64,000 bases of DNA, taken from contig CM064875.1 in assembly GCA_032719365.1 (NCBI GenBank), positions 37,718,693 to 37,782,692 of the forward strand, written 5' to 3'. Numbering within the stretch: the first letter of the stretch is position 1; each line of letters starts with the position of its first letter. The DNA comes from Prinsepia uniflora. Its lineage: Eukaryota > Streptophyta > Magnoliopsida > Rosales > Rosaceae. This document shows positions 33,301 through 45,563 of the stretch, piece after piece. The notes beneath the pieces are model-generated. The model saw only the letters and a list, made by a program, of their open reading frames with translations. It ran no database searches and was not told where the DNA came from. The position numbers were made by a program, and so were the translations under genes.

Positions 33301-33397
33301 GAGGTGGCTGTAGTTATGGCAAATTTTTCTAAGTTCTGAGGTATTACTCATCTGTGCAAGCCAGTTGCGGTTATTCGTTAGGTATGGTAGTCTAAAC

Positions 33398-36300
33398 TGA
33401 CAGAACCCATCCCAATCCCCCCGGGATTAGTGCGGGATGACCCTGCTCCCGTCTGACACGAAGTGTCAGACAAGGGATATTTCCGACCTTTGCCCTCCCA
33501 GGCTATCAGAGTACGCCAGGATCCGGAGGAGGTATGTGATATCTCGGTCTCTACTACAGTCCACATCCGCTGTCAACCTGAAGGGCAGTCAAAACATTAA
33601 AAGCTGTGAGTGGACAAAACAAAAGTTTATCAAAACATTTTAACGAAGATATTTGTACCCTTCACTAAAAAGGCATGCATGCATTCGAAAACCATTTATC
33701 CAGAAAAACCATAATGAAATCAAGTACACGGGCCACTGCCCAAATCCATAAGGGACTCAGCCCAAATCAGAAGAAACTAACCAAACGGGCCACTGCCCAA
33801 AACCTGTGTAAACACACATCATATATCCTATCATATAGCATACCTCATATATACATATAATTCACACAACCACTCATGTCACGGTTTCCAAAGCTATGCG
33901 CGTGCTACCCAGGTCTCAATCCGAGTCTTCTCAAAGTCAAGATCAATGTCCTAGACCACTGACCGTACCCGAGGTAATAGTAATCATAGCCTTCCTGAGA
34001 GTAAGGAACCCAACTGGGGGGTGACTCCACTCAGTCGGTGCTCCGTGACTACTCCGGGTCCACCCAGGCCAACGACCCTCCCCGGAGGAGATAATAGAAG
34101 TAAAGGAAGGTATATGAATACATATATATACATAAAATTAACGTTCATGCCCGGTTCCCTTGAACCGTCATGATCCATAAAATCCATAACAAGGGTTCAT
34201 GCCGGTTCCCATATACCGTCATGAACCAGAATGACCTGACAAAGGTTCATGCCGGTTCCCATAAACCGTCATGAACCACAATGACCTTTCCAGAGTTCAT
34301 GCCGGTTCCCATAAACCGTCATGAACTTGGAAATCCACGTAGGGTCCCTGACCCGAAATCATAAACCATAAAGTAACTGGGTCTCGTGCCCGAACATATG
34401 ACTCAACTGGGCACCGTGCCCGATATCTAAGGGTCAGTCACGACTCCGATCATAGTGATGCGTGCAACCATCCATCCAGGACCGCTCTCAATCCTGGTAT
34501 GTCGCTCGTGAACGAATCAACCGACGCGACCACCACAAGATCATGGTGCACTTATCACCGATCGCTATCCTGAACCGTCAGCACTTCGAAGTCGAGCCTC
34601 CCCAGGCTGCCCGACCACGAATCGTGCATCGTGACCTCTCCGGAAGGAACACATCCCAATCCGGAGGCGAGCGTCATATCGTCGATCGCCGTGCACATAG
34701 CACCCGTCGCGACCACGATTTAGACCCGAAGGTTGTAAATAGTGTCATATGCCCGAGACCAAACCAAATGGGTCTCATACCCGAGTTTATCCTTTTAGAA
34801 ATCCAAAACCTTTTTATTAAAACCAATAAAGAAATACAGACCCGTATAAGCACCGTATAAGGCTGAAACCTCGAAATACGTGCTTATACGTAACCACATA
34901 CAAATGCACCCATGGCATCATCAAACAAGTAATAAAACATATAATAAACATTGATGCATGCACCAATTTAGAAAACAAGGTCCACTCACAGACCGTCCGA
35001 GCTGCCGCCTCGATTTGCGTGCCATACGGCTCCCCGAGCCGATCACCGTCACCGGGACTCCCAAACCTGTCCAAATTGTAATAGAAGGTTACTAACTACT
35101 TAATTAACCTCCTACCAATGCCCCGTAATTTTCCCGATTTTCTAACTATTTTTAAAACCGAACCTAAACCTTTCGATGCCCCGAAACATATCGAGACGGT
35201 GTCCGATTGACATGAAACCAGTCCCAAAATGTTCGTTACATTGAATAGATGATTTCGTATGTTGGAACTTTCCCCAGATTCCCTGCCACGCGCCCTCACG
35301 CGCCGCCTGAAGTGGCTGCGCGTGGGCCTCATGCGCCTGCTACAGTACCCGTCTCCTTCCTCGCACAGCCGGTCCGGGCCGGCCGGTCTGGTCCAACCCC
35401 TGCAACTGGACCGGCGTAACCGGTCTAGGCCTCCTTCTCCCTCATTTTTCATCCGTTTTCTTCCATTTCAATTCCTAAATTCCTATTTTTGTGTTTCCTA
35501 TCTAACCCAATTAACAAAACAACCTAAAACCCTCTAAATCGATCCCTTAAAATTAACCCCCACGACCCCTGTTTTTCCCGGCCACCCTCCAGCCTTCCTC
35601 CGCCGTGAACCACCCTCCAAACCCTCCTAAAACTATCCTAGCAACCTATTTAGTTCAATGAAACCATCCAAATCGGCCCATAACAATTAAAATAGAAATT
35701 GAACAAAATCGGGTAAAACCGATTACCTCGATCGCCTCCTCCTCCGCCGTCCACGACGGTGCGTCCTGGGCCAACCACCACGTCCTCTGGTCCTCTCTTC
35801 CTTCTCTAGTCTCTCACAAATGGTCATGGATAAAGGGTTTGGATTGTGGAGAAGAAAATGGTGGATCAGGTTTGTGTTTGGGAACAAAGAAAAGAAATGG
35901 TCGATGGTGTGGGTTATGCATGAATGTGGGCTAGTGACTAGTGGATGAGTGACACTTGTCACTCATCCATTGGTTGCTGAAAAGTAACTGGGCCCACTAA
36001 AGACAAAACTCTCCTTTTGTCTCGTAAAACGTGTCGCCGGGAATAGTATCCCGAAACTTCCGTGAACCGTAACTTCGCCGTCGAACGTCCAAATTCGACA
36101 TGCCGCCTGTCTACGGATTCGTATCGTCCTTATCTACGTAACGGTCTTTGGCCCTCGACTGTTGGACCTCCCGGTTAAAAAGTCAACATTTGACCTCCTA
36201 TTCACCCAAATTACCAAAATGTCATTGGGCTTCCGAACGTCATAACTTCCTCCTCGAACGTCGGAATTGAACGTGCCACCTGTCTATGAACTCGTGACGT

Positions 36301-36492
36301 CACGAACTACGTCACGGTCATCGGTCAAAGTCTATTTGATCGCCCGATTAAAGAGTCAACGTTTTGCCACCACCAGTGGCAAAACGGTCATTTCGCACCG
36401 TTCGTCCGATTTCGCTCTACTAATCACCGTTTAACCTCATTAATCGTGATTAGTCACTAATCTAATCTAGGAATTTGGGACGGGTCGTTACA
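33398..36492 (-). repeat. Element A, 3' LTR
   Basis: 3095 bp, very similar along its whole length to 47074-50175, indicating a fairly recent insertion. Contains the 21-bp hairpin at 33451-33471, GGG..CCC repeat units and four 33-bp inverted-repeat units (34143-34328). Confidence 0.93.
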
Positions 36493-38186
36493 ACCTTCCC
36501 TCTTTAATTAATTTCGTCCTCGAAATTCCAAACGACCCAAACTAACCGTTCTTCCCTCCTTAATTTTAGTTTTGTTCTCGAAACTCCAACTATCCTAATT
36601 CCACATTCACCCCGTGGAGAGTAGAATTGACCTCAAAACACGTGTACACTCGTACACCCACTAACCAGAACAATACTTACTCGTCTGCAGCCAGACGTAC
36701 CACTAACACTCACGTCGTATCGACTACACTGGACCACGTCGAATGACAGTAGCCATACGGTCCGAATTGACACCACTTGTCAATTCTACCATGTCGTTGA
36801 CACCTCCGATAAACTGGCACCACTTGACAGTCGTCAATCGAAAACTGTCACTATACTCACTTGTGGTTACACTAAGCACCAACATACTCATCCTGAGTAT
36901 ACGTATACCAACATCTAACTCGACCTGCGTGTAACTGGACCCCTCATAAATACTATGACCCAATGCACAGTATCCAATGTCCTGTCCACGTCCTCAACTA
37001 ATCCAATGGTATCGGAACCAATCCGACTACCAACACGCTCACCAACATACCTCTAGTATGACCTATATACCGTCACTAGACATGACAAGTTTGCCCAGTA
37101 TCGTACCTCGAACAACGTACAAAGTACGCACATCTACCCATCAATCAGCTTACAACCACCTAGGTCGTAGCCAACCACATTTCTATTCTGGAGTCTATCT
37201 GTCCAATCCAGTACTAGACAAATCAAAACACCAACTTAACAACTATTTCCAAGTCCGAATCCGAATCCGCAATTTCGTAAGAAATCCCGAATCCAAACCC
37301 AGAAATTAAATCTATAATCATGTCCAAATCTGAATCCGAAATCATCATACCGTAAACCGGCATTTGGAATAACCATTCCGAACCCAAATCCATAAAAGAA
37401 AATCCACAGTCAAGCTCTAGAACCAAATCCTGAATCGTCACCCAGAATCCGATTCCAAAACCCAAATACAGAAATCCTCTTTCAAGTTCCAAAATCACAT
37501 CCTGAATCGTCATCTAAAAATATGATTCCAAAACCTGAAATCTCGTTCTCGTCTACCGAGACGCACTATATCCGAACCTATCGGATACCTGTTCAAACGA
37601 TTACTCCAATACCATCGATTGACTTCCTAGGGAAGCCAATCACAATATCCGCACATCCCTAAGGCTGACCATATCCGACCACGTCGGAAAACTACTCACC
37701 TGATTAATATACCATATGGGATTCACTTCGAAAAGAAGTTCAGTCCCATCATCCACAACTCAAACGTCCAGGTAAGAGCGATATACTCTCCACCTATCTG
37801 GATCATCAAAATCACGATCCAGATCCATAACGATACCCAAAGTCCTAAACCAATTCCCACATCTAAACAGACCAGTCAACGACGAGACTGTGGGTTCTCA
37901 CTGACTAACTCGTATCGATCCTTTTCACTCCACCTAGAAAATCAAGGATGATACAAGACGATGACACAAAATCCATCCTCGTGAATGCAAATAAAACTCG
38001 CTGCACTCACCACATCATGTAAACCAACAACGTCTGCCACCAAGCAGAAAATGAGAAATCTCAGTCGCCTAACTTCAATATACTCATCTCCTCCTGATGA
38101 CCCAAAACAAATCTCGGGTTCACCAACCAGTACACGACCAATGTACTAGTGGCAACCAATAACATCTACATCATCAACATCATCTA
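36493..38186 (-). other. Element A internal region, 3' half
   Basis: Non-coding. Beside the LTR lies the complement of a purine tract and of the codons NFEDEIN-stop (about 36503-36528), with a second, diverged copy of the same motif near 36560-36595. It includes about 100-bp internal repeats with GATTCAGGAT motifs (37230-37560). Homologous in inverse orientation to 42610-44374 of element B. Confidence 0.8.
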
Positions 38187-40964
38187 TGTAACGACCCGTC
38201 CCAAATTCCATGATTAGATTAGTGACTAATCACGATTAGTGAGGTTAATCGATGATTAGTTGGGCGAAATCGGACGAACGATGCGAAATGACCGTTTTGC
38301 CCCTAGTGGTGGCAAAACGTTGACTTTTCAATCGGGTGGTCAAATGGACTTTGACCGATAATCGTGACGTAGTTCGTGACGTCACGAGTTCATAGACAGG
38401 TGGCACGTTCAATTCCGACGTTCGAGGAGGGAGTTATGACGTTCGGAAGTTTAGGGGCATTTTGGTAATTTTGGATAAAAGGGGTCAAATGTTGACTTTT
38501 TGACCGGGAGGTCCGATGGCCGAGGGCCGAAGACCGTTACGTAGATAAGGACGATACGAATCCGTAGACAGGCGGCACGTCGAATTCAGACGTTCGACGG
38601 CGAAGTTACGGTTCACTGAAGTTCCCAGTTACTATTCACAATGGCACCTTTTACGAGACAAAAAGTGCAGTTTGTCTTTAGTGGGCCCAGTTGCTTTTTA
38701 GCAACCAATGGATGAGTGACAAGTGTTACTCATCCACTGGACAACACATTACATACATGCACTTCACCGTGCATTTTCATTTTCTTCGTTCAAACACAAC
38801 CCACCCGATCTCACCATTTTCTCTCATTCCCGTGCAACCCAAACCCAGCCAACCATCACCCATGACCAGGCAGAGGACCAGGGAGATCGAGGGAGCTGAG
38901 GTGGCCGGCCTGGAGGCCTGAACCGCCGCCCACGGCGGCGAGAGGAGGAGAAACCCGAACGGGTACCCGGTTAGCCCATTTTAATCCATTTTTCCATTGT
39001 CGTTGTTATGGTTAGTTTTAATGGTTTTAATGAGTCCATTAGGTTGCTAGGGACATTTTAGGAAGGTTTTGGTGGTGGTTGACGGCTGAGCAGCCGTGTA
39101 GGCTGATCGGGAAAAATCGAACCGTGAGGTTCAAATTGGACCGGTCGGATTTCGTAGGTTTTAGGTTGTTTAGTTAATTAGGATTGATAGGAAAGATTAA
39201 AAGAGGAATTTAGAAATTGGAATGGAAGAAATCGGACCGAAAATGAGGGAGAAGGAGGCCTGGACCGGTTACACCGGTCCAGTTGCAGGGGTTGGACCGG
39301 ACCGGTCGGCCCAGACCGGTTCGATCGCTGGAGATGACGGGTACTGTAGCGGCGCGTGAGGCCCACGCGCAGCCGCTTCAGGCGGCGCGTGCAGGCACAT
39401 GGAGGAGAATTTGAGGAAGGTTCCAACATACGAAATCTTCTATTCGATGTAACGAACATTTTGGGACTGGTTTCGTGTCGATCGGACACCGTCTCGATAT
39501 GTTTCGGGGCATCGGAAGGTTTAGGTTCGGGATTAAAAATAGTTAAAAATATGGGAAAATTACGGGGCTTTGGTAGGAGGTTAATTAAGTAGTTAGTAAC
39601 CTTCTATTACGATTTGGACAGGTTTGGGAGTCCCGGTGACGGTGATCGGCTCGGGGAGCCGTATGGCACGCAAATCGAGGCGGCAGCTCGGACGGTCTGT
39701 GAGTGGACCTTGTTTTCTAAATTGGTGCATGCATAAATGTTTATTATATGTTTTAAATGCTTGTTTGTAATGCCATGGGTGCATTTGTATGTGGTTACGT
39801 ATAAGCACGTATTTCAAGGTTTCGGCCTTATACGGTGCTTGTACGGGTCTGTATTTCTGTATTGCTTTAAATGAACTGGATTTGAATTTCAAAAGGATAA
39901 ACTCGGGTATGAGACCCATTTGGTTTTGTCTCGGGCATATGACCTCGAATTTCGGGCACGGTGCCCAGTTGATGTCCTATGTTCGGGCACGAGACCCAGT
40001 CACTTTATGGTTTTGATTTCAGGTTAGGGAACCTTAAATGGATTCCCAGGTTCATGATGGTTTATGGGAACCGGCATGAACCCTTGTTGGTTATTACGGT
40101 ACATGACGGTTTATGGGAACCGGCATGTTACCTGATTATGGATATTATGGATCATGACGGTTCAGGGGAACCGGACATGAATGTGTATGTTATGTATATA
40201 TATGTTCATCTAGCTTCCTTTACTTCTATTATCTCCTCCGGAGAGGGTCGTTGGCCTGGGTGGACCCCGGAGTAGTCACGGAGCACCGACTGAGTGGAGT
40301 CACCCCCCAGTTGGGTTCCTTACTCTCAGGAAGGCTATGGTTACTATTACCTCGGGTAGGGTCAGTGGTCTGCGGACATTGACCTTGACTTTGAGCTGAC
40401 TCGGATTGAGACCCGGGTAGCACGCGCGTAGCTTTGGATACCGTGACAGGATTGGTTGTGTGACTTATATGTATATATATAATATGTGGTGTGCACAGGT
40501 GTGCACAGGATTTGAGCAGTGGCTCGTATACTTGGTTTCTTTATGGTTTGGGGCAGAGTCCCGTATGGATTTGGGCAGTGGCCCGTATGGTCGTTTTCAT
40601 TGTGGTCCTTTCGACCTTGGTTTATATCTGCTTTGGGCTTAGTCCCACATATGGTTTGTTTTTGGATAAATGGTTTTCGAATGCATGCATGCTTTTTAGT
40701 GGAGGGTACAAATGTCTTATGAAATGTTTTTATAACTCTTTGTTTTGTCCACTCACAGTTTTTAATGTTTTGACTGCCCTTCAGGTTGACATCGGATGTG
40801 GACTGTAGTAGAGACCGAGATATCACATACCTCCTCCGGATCCTGGCGTACTCTAATAGCCCGGGAGGGCAAAGGTCGGAAATATCCCTTGTCTGACACT
40901 TCGTGTCAGACGGGAGCAGGGTCATCCCGCACTAATCCTGGGGGGATTGGGATGGGTCCTGTCA
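38187..40964 (+). repeat. Element B, 5' LTR
   Basis: 2778 bp, TGTAACGACCCG...GGTCCTGTCA. Carries the 21-bp hairpin at 40891-40911 and three 33-bp inverted-repeat units (40052-40182). Confidence 0.93.
40891..40911 (+). other. Conserved LTR-end hairpin (element B 5' LTR)
   Basis: Perfect inverted repeat GTCTGACAC-TTC-GTGTCAGAC, 53 bp before the LTR end. Homologous copies on the opposite strand: 33451-33471 and 47127-47147 (A), 53574-53594 (D), 58633-58653 (E). Confidence 0.88.
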
Positions 40965-43900
40965 GCGTGGTATCAGAGCATAGGATTGCTCGTAGGATGC
41001 TTATTAGAGCGGGGTTGACTCTATTCGAGCAACCGTGTAGCTCTTGGAGTATGTACGCTGGTCGAGGATGTGATATCTCAAAGGGCTACAGCCCGTGGTC
41101 AACCTGATGTTGAGGTACCGGTGCGATAGTTAGTAGGATTGGCATGTCTTGGTTCGTCACGGTATGCCGGGGTTGCCATAGTTCTGTCGTGGTTGACAGT
41201 GTGGGACCCTATGGAAGGATGAACGTATTCGTATGTTAGCGTTATGATCGTGTGATGGTTAGTTGGGATCGTCTTCATGATGTCGTAGGATAGGTTCCGA
41301 CGACTGGTTGGATGTTGTAACTATTCGATTATCGGATTTGGTTGAGTTAGATTGGTTTACTGTTGTGAGCAGTCGAGTTCGGGGAACTCTGGTTGAACTT
41401 ATAGCAGTTGGCAGCCGGATTCGAGGAATCCTGGTTGGATTGACGGTAGGATTGGATTGACGTCTTTACGATGTCAAGACCGCGGGGTCGGTCAGACTGT
41501 TGATTTTACTGCTTTTCGCAGGTGGGTTCAGGGGAACTCTAGGTGTGATTGTGGAACCCTATCGTATGTGTATGGTTCGGAAATGTGGGTTGACGAGTGG
41601 CTTGACTTGGACGACTATTCGGATTTGGATTCGTTAGTCGGTCTAGTCATGTCAGCTTGTGTTGGGACTGCACTTCGCAGTCAGGGTTGTACTTATCGGT
41701 TAGACCGAGTTGGTTGTCGTGCTACTTCAGTTGTGATGGACTGTTGATGCAACTAAGGTAGTGGGCGACCTGGTAGACGACATTTGGGTTAGTCGGAGTA
41801 CGACTGGTTAGAGTTCGGTTGGACAAGTTATCAGGGTTGGTACTTGTCGATGGAATCCCAGGTTTGGGATACAAGGTAGTTGGTACGAGCGGTTGATTCC
41901 GTTGGATGCGAATCTCGATAGCGAGGTCTGGTAGTTAGGTCTGCACGAGGTTGTGGCAGACGCTACTATCGATGGAATTAGTCGAGTCTCATCAGGTCGA
42001 GTAGACTCAGGTTGTCGTGACGATGATACGAGGTGCGTGAGTAACGCATATGTACGAGCAGTGATTCTGGATTCGACTCCGTTACGGCTGAGTGCGATCG
42101 CAGAATGAGACGGGGACGTTCAGGGGACGTTTCCTATTCTCGTATGGGTTGTCAGGGTGACTGTACCCAGAGTTGTCGGGTACGAGGGAGACAGAGTTTC
42201 TCCTATTCGAGCAGAGGTACGGGGTCGTCGCTCGGTATGAGCGGAGATCCAGGGTTGTTAGTTTTGGACATGGTGTGCCGATACTGATACTGGTGTTGGT
42301 ATACTGGTACTAGCGCTGGTGCTAGTGCTGGTGATTGTGATGACGGTGAGTCACGAGTCGGGATGTGGCTCTGACGAGATGGGCATATGTTCGGTATCTG
42401 TGGTTCCAGAGTGGATCTCAGATAAAGTTAAAGTGGTTAAGGGACACGTGGTTGATGTCCGGGTATGTTGTTTCCAATCTTGTTGGAACTTCGGAATCGC
42501 GGGAGTTTGCGATTGAGGTGACGAGAGGAATGCGGGTTTTCCGCATTGGTATCGGGTATTTCGACGTCATTTTGGGTGACTTATCAGATTCTACCATGAT
42601 TGATGATGGTAGATGACATTGATGATATAGATGTTGTTGGTTGCCACTAGTACACTGATCGTGTATTGGTTGGTGGACCCGGGATTTGTTCTGAATCATC
42701 AGGAGGAGATGAGTATATCGAAGTTAGGTGACTGAGATTCCTCATTCTCTACTTGGTGGCAGACGATGTCAGGTTACCTGACGTGGTGAGTGCATCGAGT
42801 GTTGTTTGCATTCACGTAGGATGGATTATTCGATCATTCTTGATTTTTCCTCGGTGGAATGACAAGGATCGATACGAGGTAATCAGTGAGTACCCACAGT
42901 CTCGACGTGTCTCGTCGTTGACTAATCTGTTCAGATGTGGGAATTGGTTTAGGACTTTGGGTATCGCTATGGATCTGGATCGTGATCTTGATGATCCAGA
43001 TAGGTGGAGAGTTTATTACTCTTACTGGGATGTTTGAGTTGAGGATGATGGGACTGAACTTCTTTTCGAGGTCGGATTTCTCGCCTGAGTAGTTTTCCGA
43101 TGAGGTCGGATTTTGTCAGCCTAGATATGTTGATATTGGGATTGGCTTCCCCATGAAGTCAATCGATTGTATTGTGGTAATTGTTTAAACGGGTAACTGA
43201 TAGGTTCGGTTTTGATGCGTCTCGGTAGACGAGAACTAAATTTCGAGTTTTGGAATCAGATTTCTGGATGACGATTCAGGATTTGATTTTGGAACTTGAA
43301 AAAGGATTTCTAGATTTGGGTTGTGGAATCGGATTCTGGGTGACGATTCAGGATTTGATTCTAGAGCTTGACTGTAGATTTTCTTTTATGGATTTGGGGT
43401 TCGGAATGGTTATTCCAAATGCTAGCTTACGGAATGATGATTTCGGATTCGAATTTGGACATAGTTATGTATATGAGTTCTGGGTTTGGATTCGGGATTT
43501 CTTACGAAATTGCGGATTCGGATTCGAATTTGGGAAATTGATAATGGGTTGGAGTTTCGATTTGTCTAGTGTTGGATTGGACAAGTGAACTCCATAATTG
43601 AAACGTGATTGGCTACGACCTAGACGGTTGTTGGCTGATTGATGGGTAAATGTGTGTACCTTGTTCGTTGTTCGAGGTACGACACCGGGCAGACTTGTGA
43701 TGTCTGGTGACGGTATATAGGTTATACCAGTGGTACGTTGGAGAGCGTGTTGGTAGTCGGCATGGTTCCGATACCATTGGATTAGTCGGGGTCGTGGACT
43801 GGACGTTGGATACTATGCATTGGGTCATGGTATTTCTGATGGGTCTAGTTACACACAGGTCGAGTGAAATGCTTGTGGTTAGTGTAACCACGAGTGTGTG

Positions 43901-44374
43901 TCATATAGGTTTGCGACTGACGACTGTCAAGTGGTGACAGTTTCTCGGAGGTGTCAGCGTGGATGACTCCCAGTGGGAGCAGACGTCAGGATAGGTTAGA
44001 GATTGAGGAAGGAACCGTAGAGTTGTTTATGTCAGCGAAAGGGTAGATTTGACAAGTGGGTTGATCATAGGATACTTGGACTACTCTGATACTGACAGGT
44101 GGTGTCAGTTCGGAGCGTACGACTACGGTCATTCGACGTGGTCGAATGTAGTCGATACGACATGGGTGTTAGTGGTACGTCTGATTGCAGACGAGTATTA
44201 TTCTGGTTAGTGGGTGTACTAGTGTACACGTGTCAGGAGGTCGAATAATTTCCACGAGGTGGATGTGGAATCAAGATAGTTGGAGTTTCGAGAACGGAAC
44301 AAATTAAGGAGGGAAGAACGGTTGGATTAGGTCGGTTGGAATTTCGAGGACGAAATTAATTAAGGAGGGAAGGT
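40965..44374 (+). other. Element B internal region, non-coding
   Basis: 3.4 kb without a coding frame longer than about 110 codons. Contains GCTGGT/ACTGGT triplet-like runs (42280-42340), tandem about 100-bp units with GATTCAGGATTTGATT (43260-43380), and near the end the codons for NFEDEIN-stop at 44340-44363 with a second diverged copy at about 44285-44320. Such a tail is typical of Ty3/Gypsy chromovirus polyproteins. Confidence 0.8.
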
Positions 44375-45558
44375 TGTAACGACCCGTCCCAAATTCCATG
44401 ATTAGATTAGTGACTAATCACGATTAGTGAGATTAATCGGTGATTAGTTGGGCGAAATCGGACGAACGATGCGAAATGACCGTTTTGCCCTGGGTGGTGG
44501 CAAAACGGCGACTTTTCAATCGGGTGGTCAAATGGACTTTGACCGATGACCGTGACGTAGTTCGTGACGTCACGAGTTCATAGACAGGTGGCACGTTCAA
44601 TTCCGACGTTCGAGGAGGGAGTTATGACGTTCGGAAGTTTAGGGGCATTTTGGTAATTTTGGATAAAAGGGGTCAAATGTTGACTTTTTGACCGGGAGGT
44701 CCGATGGCCGAGGGCCGAAGACCGTTACGTAGATAAGGACGATACGAATCCGTAGACAGGCGGCACGTCGAATTCGGACGTTCGACGACGAAGTTACGGT
44801 TCACGGAAGTTCCCAGTTACTATTCACGATGGCACGTTTTACGAGACAAAAAGTGCAGTTTGTCTTTAGTGGGCCCAGTTGCTTTTTAGCAACCAATGGA
44901 TGAGTGACAAGTGTCACTCATCCACTGGACAACACATTACATACATGCACTTCACCGTGCATTTTCATTTTCTTCGTTCAAACACAACCCACCCGATCTC
45001 ACCATTTTCTCTCATTCCCGTGCAACCCAAACCCAGCCAACCATCACCCATGACCAGGCAGAGGACCAGGGAGATCGAGGGAGCTGAGGTGGCCGGCCTG
45101 GAGGCCTGAATCGCCGCCCACGGCGGCGACAGGAGGAGAAACCCGAACGGGTACCCGGTTAGCCCATTTTAATCCATTTTTCCATTTTCGTTGTTATGGT
45201 TAGTTTTAATGGTTTTAATGAGTCCATTAGGTTGCTAGGGACATTTTAGGAAGGTTTTGGTGGTGGTTGACGGCTGAGCAGCCGTGTAGGCTGATCGGGA
45301 AAAATCGAACCGTAAGGTTCAAATTGGACCGGTCGGATTTCATAGGTTTTAGGTTGTTTAGTTAATTAGGATTGATAGGAAAGATTAAAAGAGGAATTTA
45401 GGAATTGGAATGGAAGAAATCGGACCGAAAATGAGGGAGAAGGAGGCCTGGACCGGTTACGCCGGTCCAGTTGCAGGGGTTGGACCGGACCGGCCGGCCC
45501 AGACTGGTTCGAGGGTCATCCCGCACTAATCCCGGGGGGATTGGGATGGGTCCTGTCA
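44375..45558 (+). repeat. Element B, 3' LTR with large internal deletion
   Basis: 1184 bp. It matches the first about 1.14 kb of the 5' LTR, then jumps after CAGACTGGTTCGA (about 45512) to the last about 45 bp (GGGTCATCCCGCAC...GTCA). About 1.6 kb is missing, including the hairpin and minisatellite. Confidence 0.92.
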
Positions 45559-45563
45559 ATCTA

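Larger units (their letters stand above)
29212..33340 (+). pseudogene. LINE ORF2 (endonuclease-RT-zf-RVT) remnant
   Basis: Protein similarity is spread over all three frames with numerous nonsense and frameshift changes; the longest open piece is under 125 codons. The RT box reads FVDD where LINE elements usually have FADD. The last recognisable part, LEKFLYIFSYACNSRNKTLHG, leads toward the RNase H domain, which is found only after 50180. Confidence 0.85.
28620..33397 (+). mobile_element. L1-type non-LTR retrotransposon (LINE), left part, decayed
   Basis: Degenerate ORF2-like sequence on the + strand with many stops. Endonuclease start MSILCWNVCGLGGSRTQRAL at 29212 and LTETKMN; VDGDFNEVEHRRRR near 29600; GDRNTKFFH near 30932; PTKAPGVDGMCALFYQKYW near 31205; LITDNIIAAFESIHAIR; LDMSKAYDHVEW near 31612; LRQGNPLTMYLFLICAEGF near 31787; FVDDSLLF near 31928; zf-RVT region with LWKLNAQDKLKIFDWRATLE at 32931. 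These are the plant L1 RT and zf-RVT blocks in order. The 5' boundary is a guess; 28620-29211 may be an ORF1 remnant. A TRIM is inserted at 29690-30377 and the element is split after 33397 by element A. Confidence 0.88.
38187..45558 (+). mobile_element. Element B: Gypsy-like LTR element nested in element A
   Basis: Same family as A, opposite orientation. LTRs 38187-40964 and 44375-45558, perfect target duplication ATCTA at 38182-38186 and 45559-45563. Primer site TGGTATCAGAGC at 40968-40979; purine tract TAAGGAGGGAAGGT before 44375. The internal 3.4 kb has no gag or pol. The insertion divides element A's internal region into two pieces that align with consecutive parts of B's own internal region. 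Confidence 0.94.

Noticed and set aside
34143..34328. CRISPR-like array (regular repeats with spacers)
   Set aside because: This is plant nuclear DNA; the units are self-complementary LTR minisatellites with related, not unique, spacers and no cas genes.
40362..40925. 187-codon minus-strand frame, with relatives at 33437, 47351 and 58619
   Set aside because: Homologous frames recur because the LTR recurs; they lack consistent starts, are interrupted differently in each copy, and cover the hairpin and repeat units.
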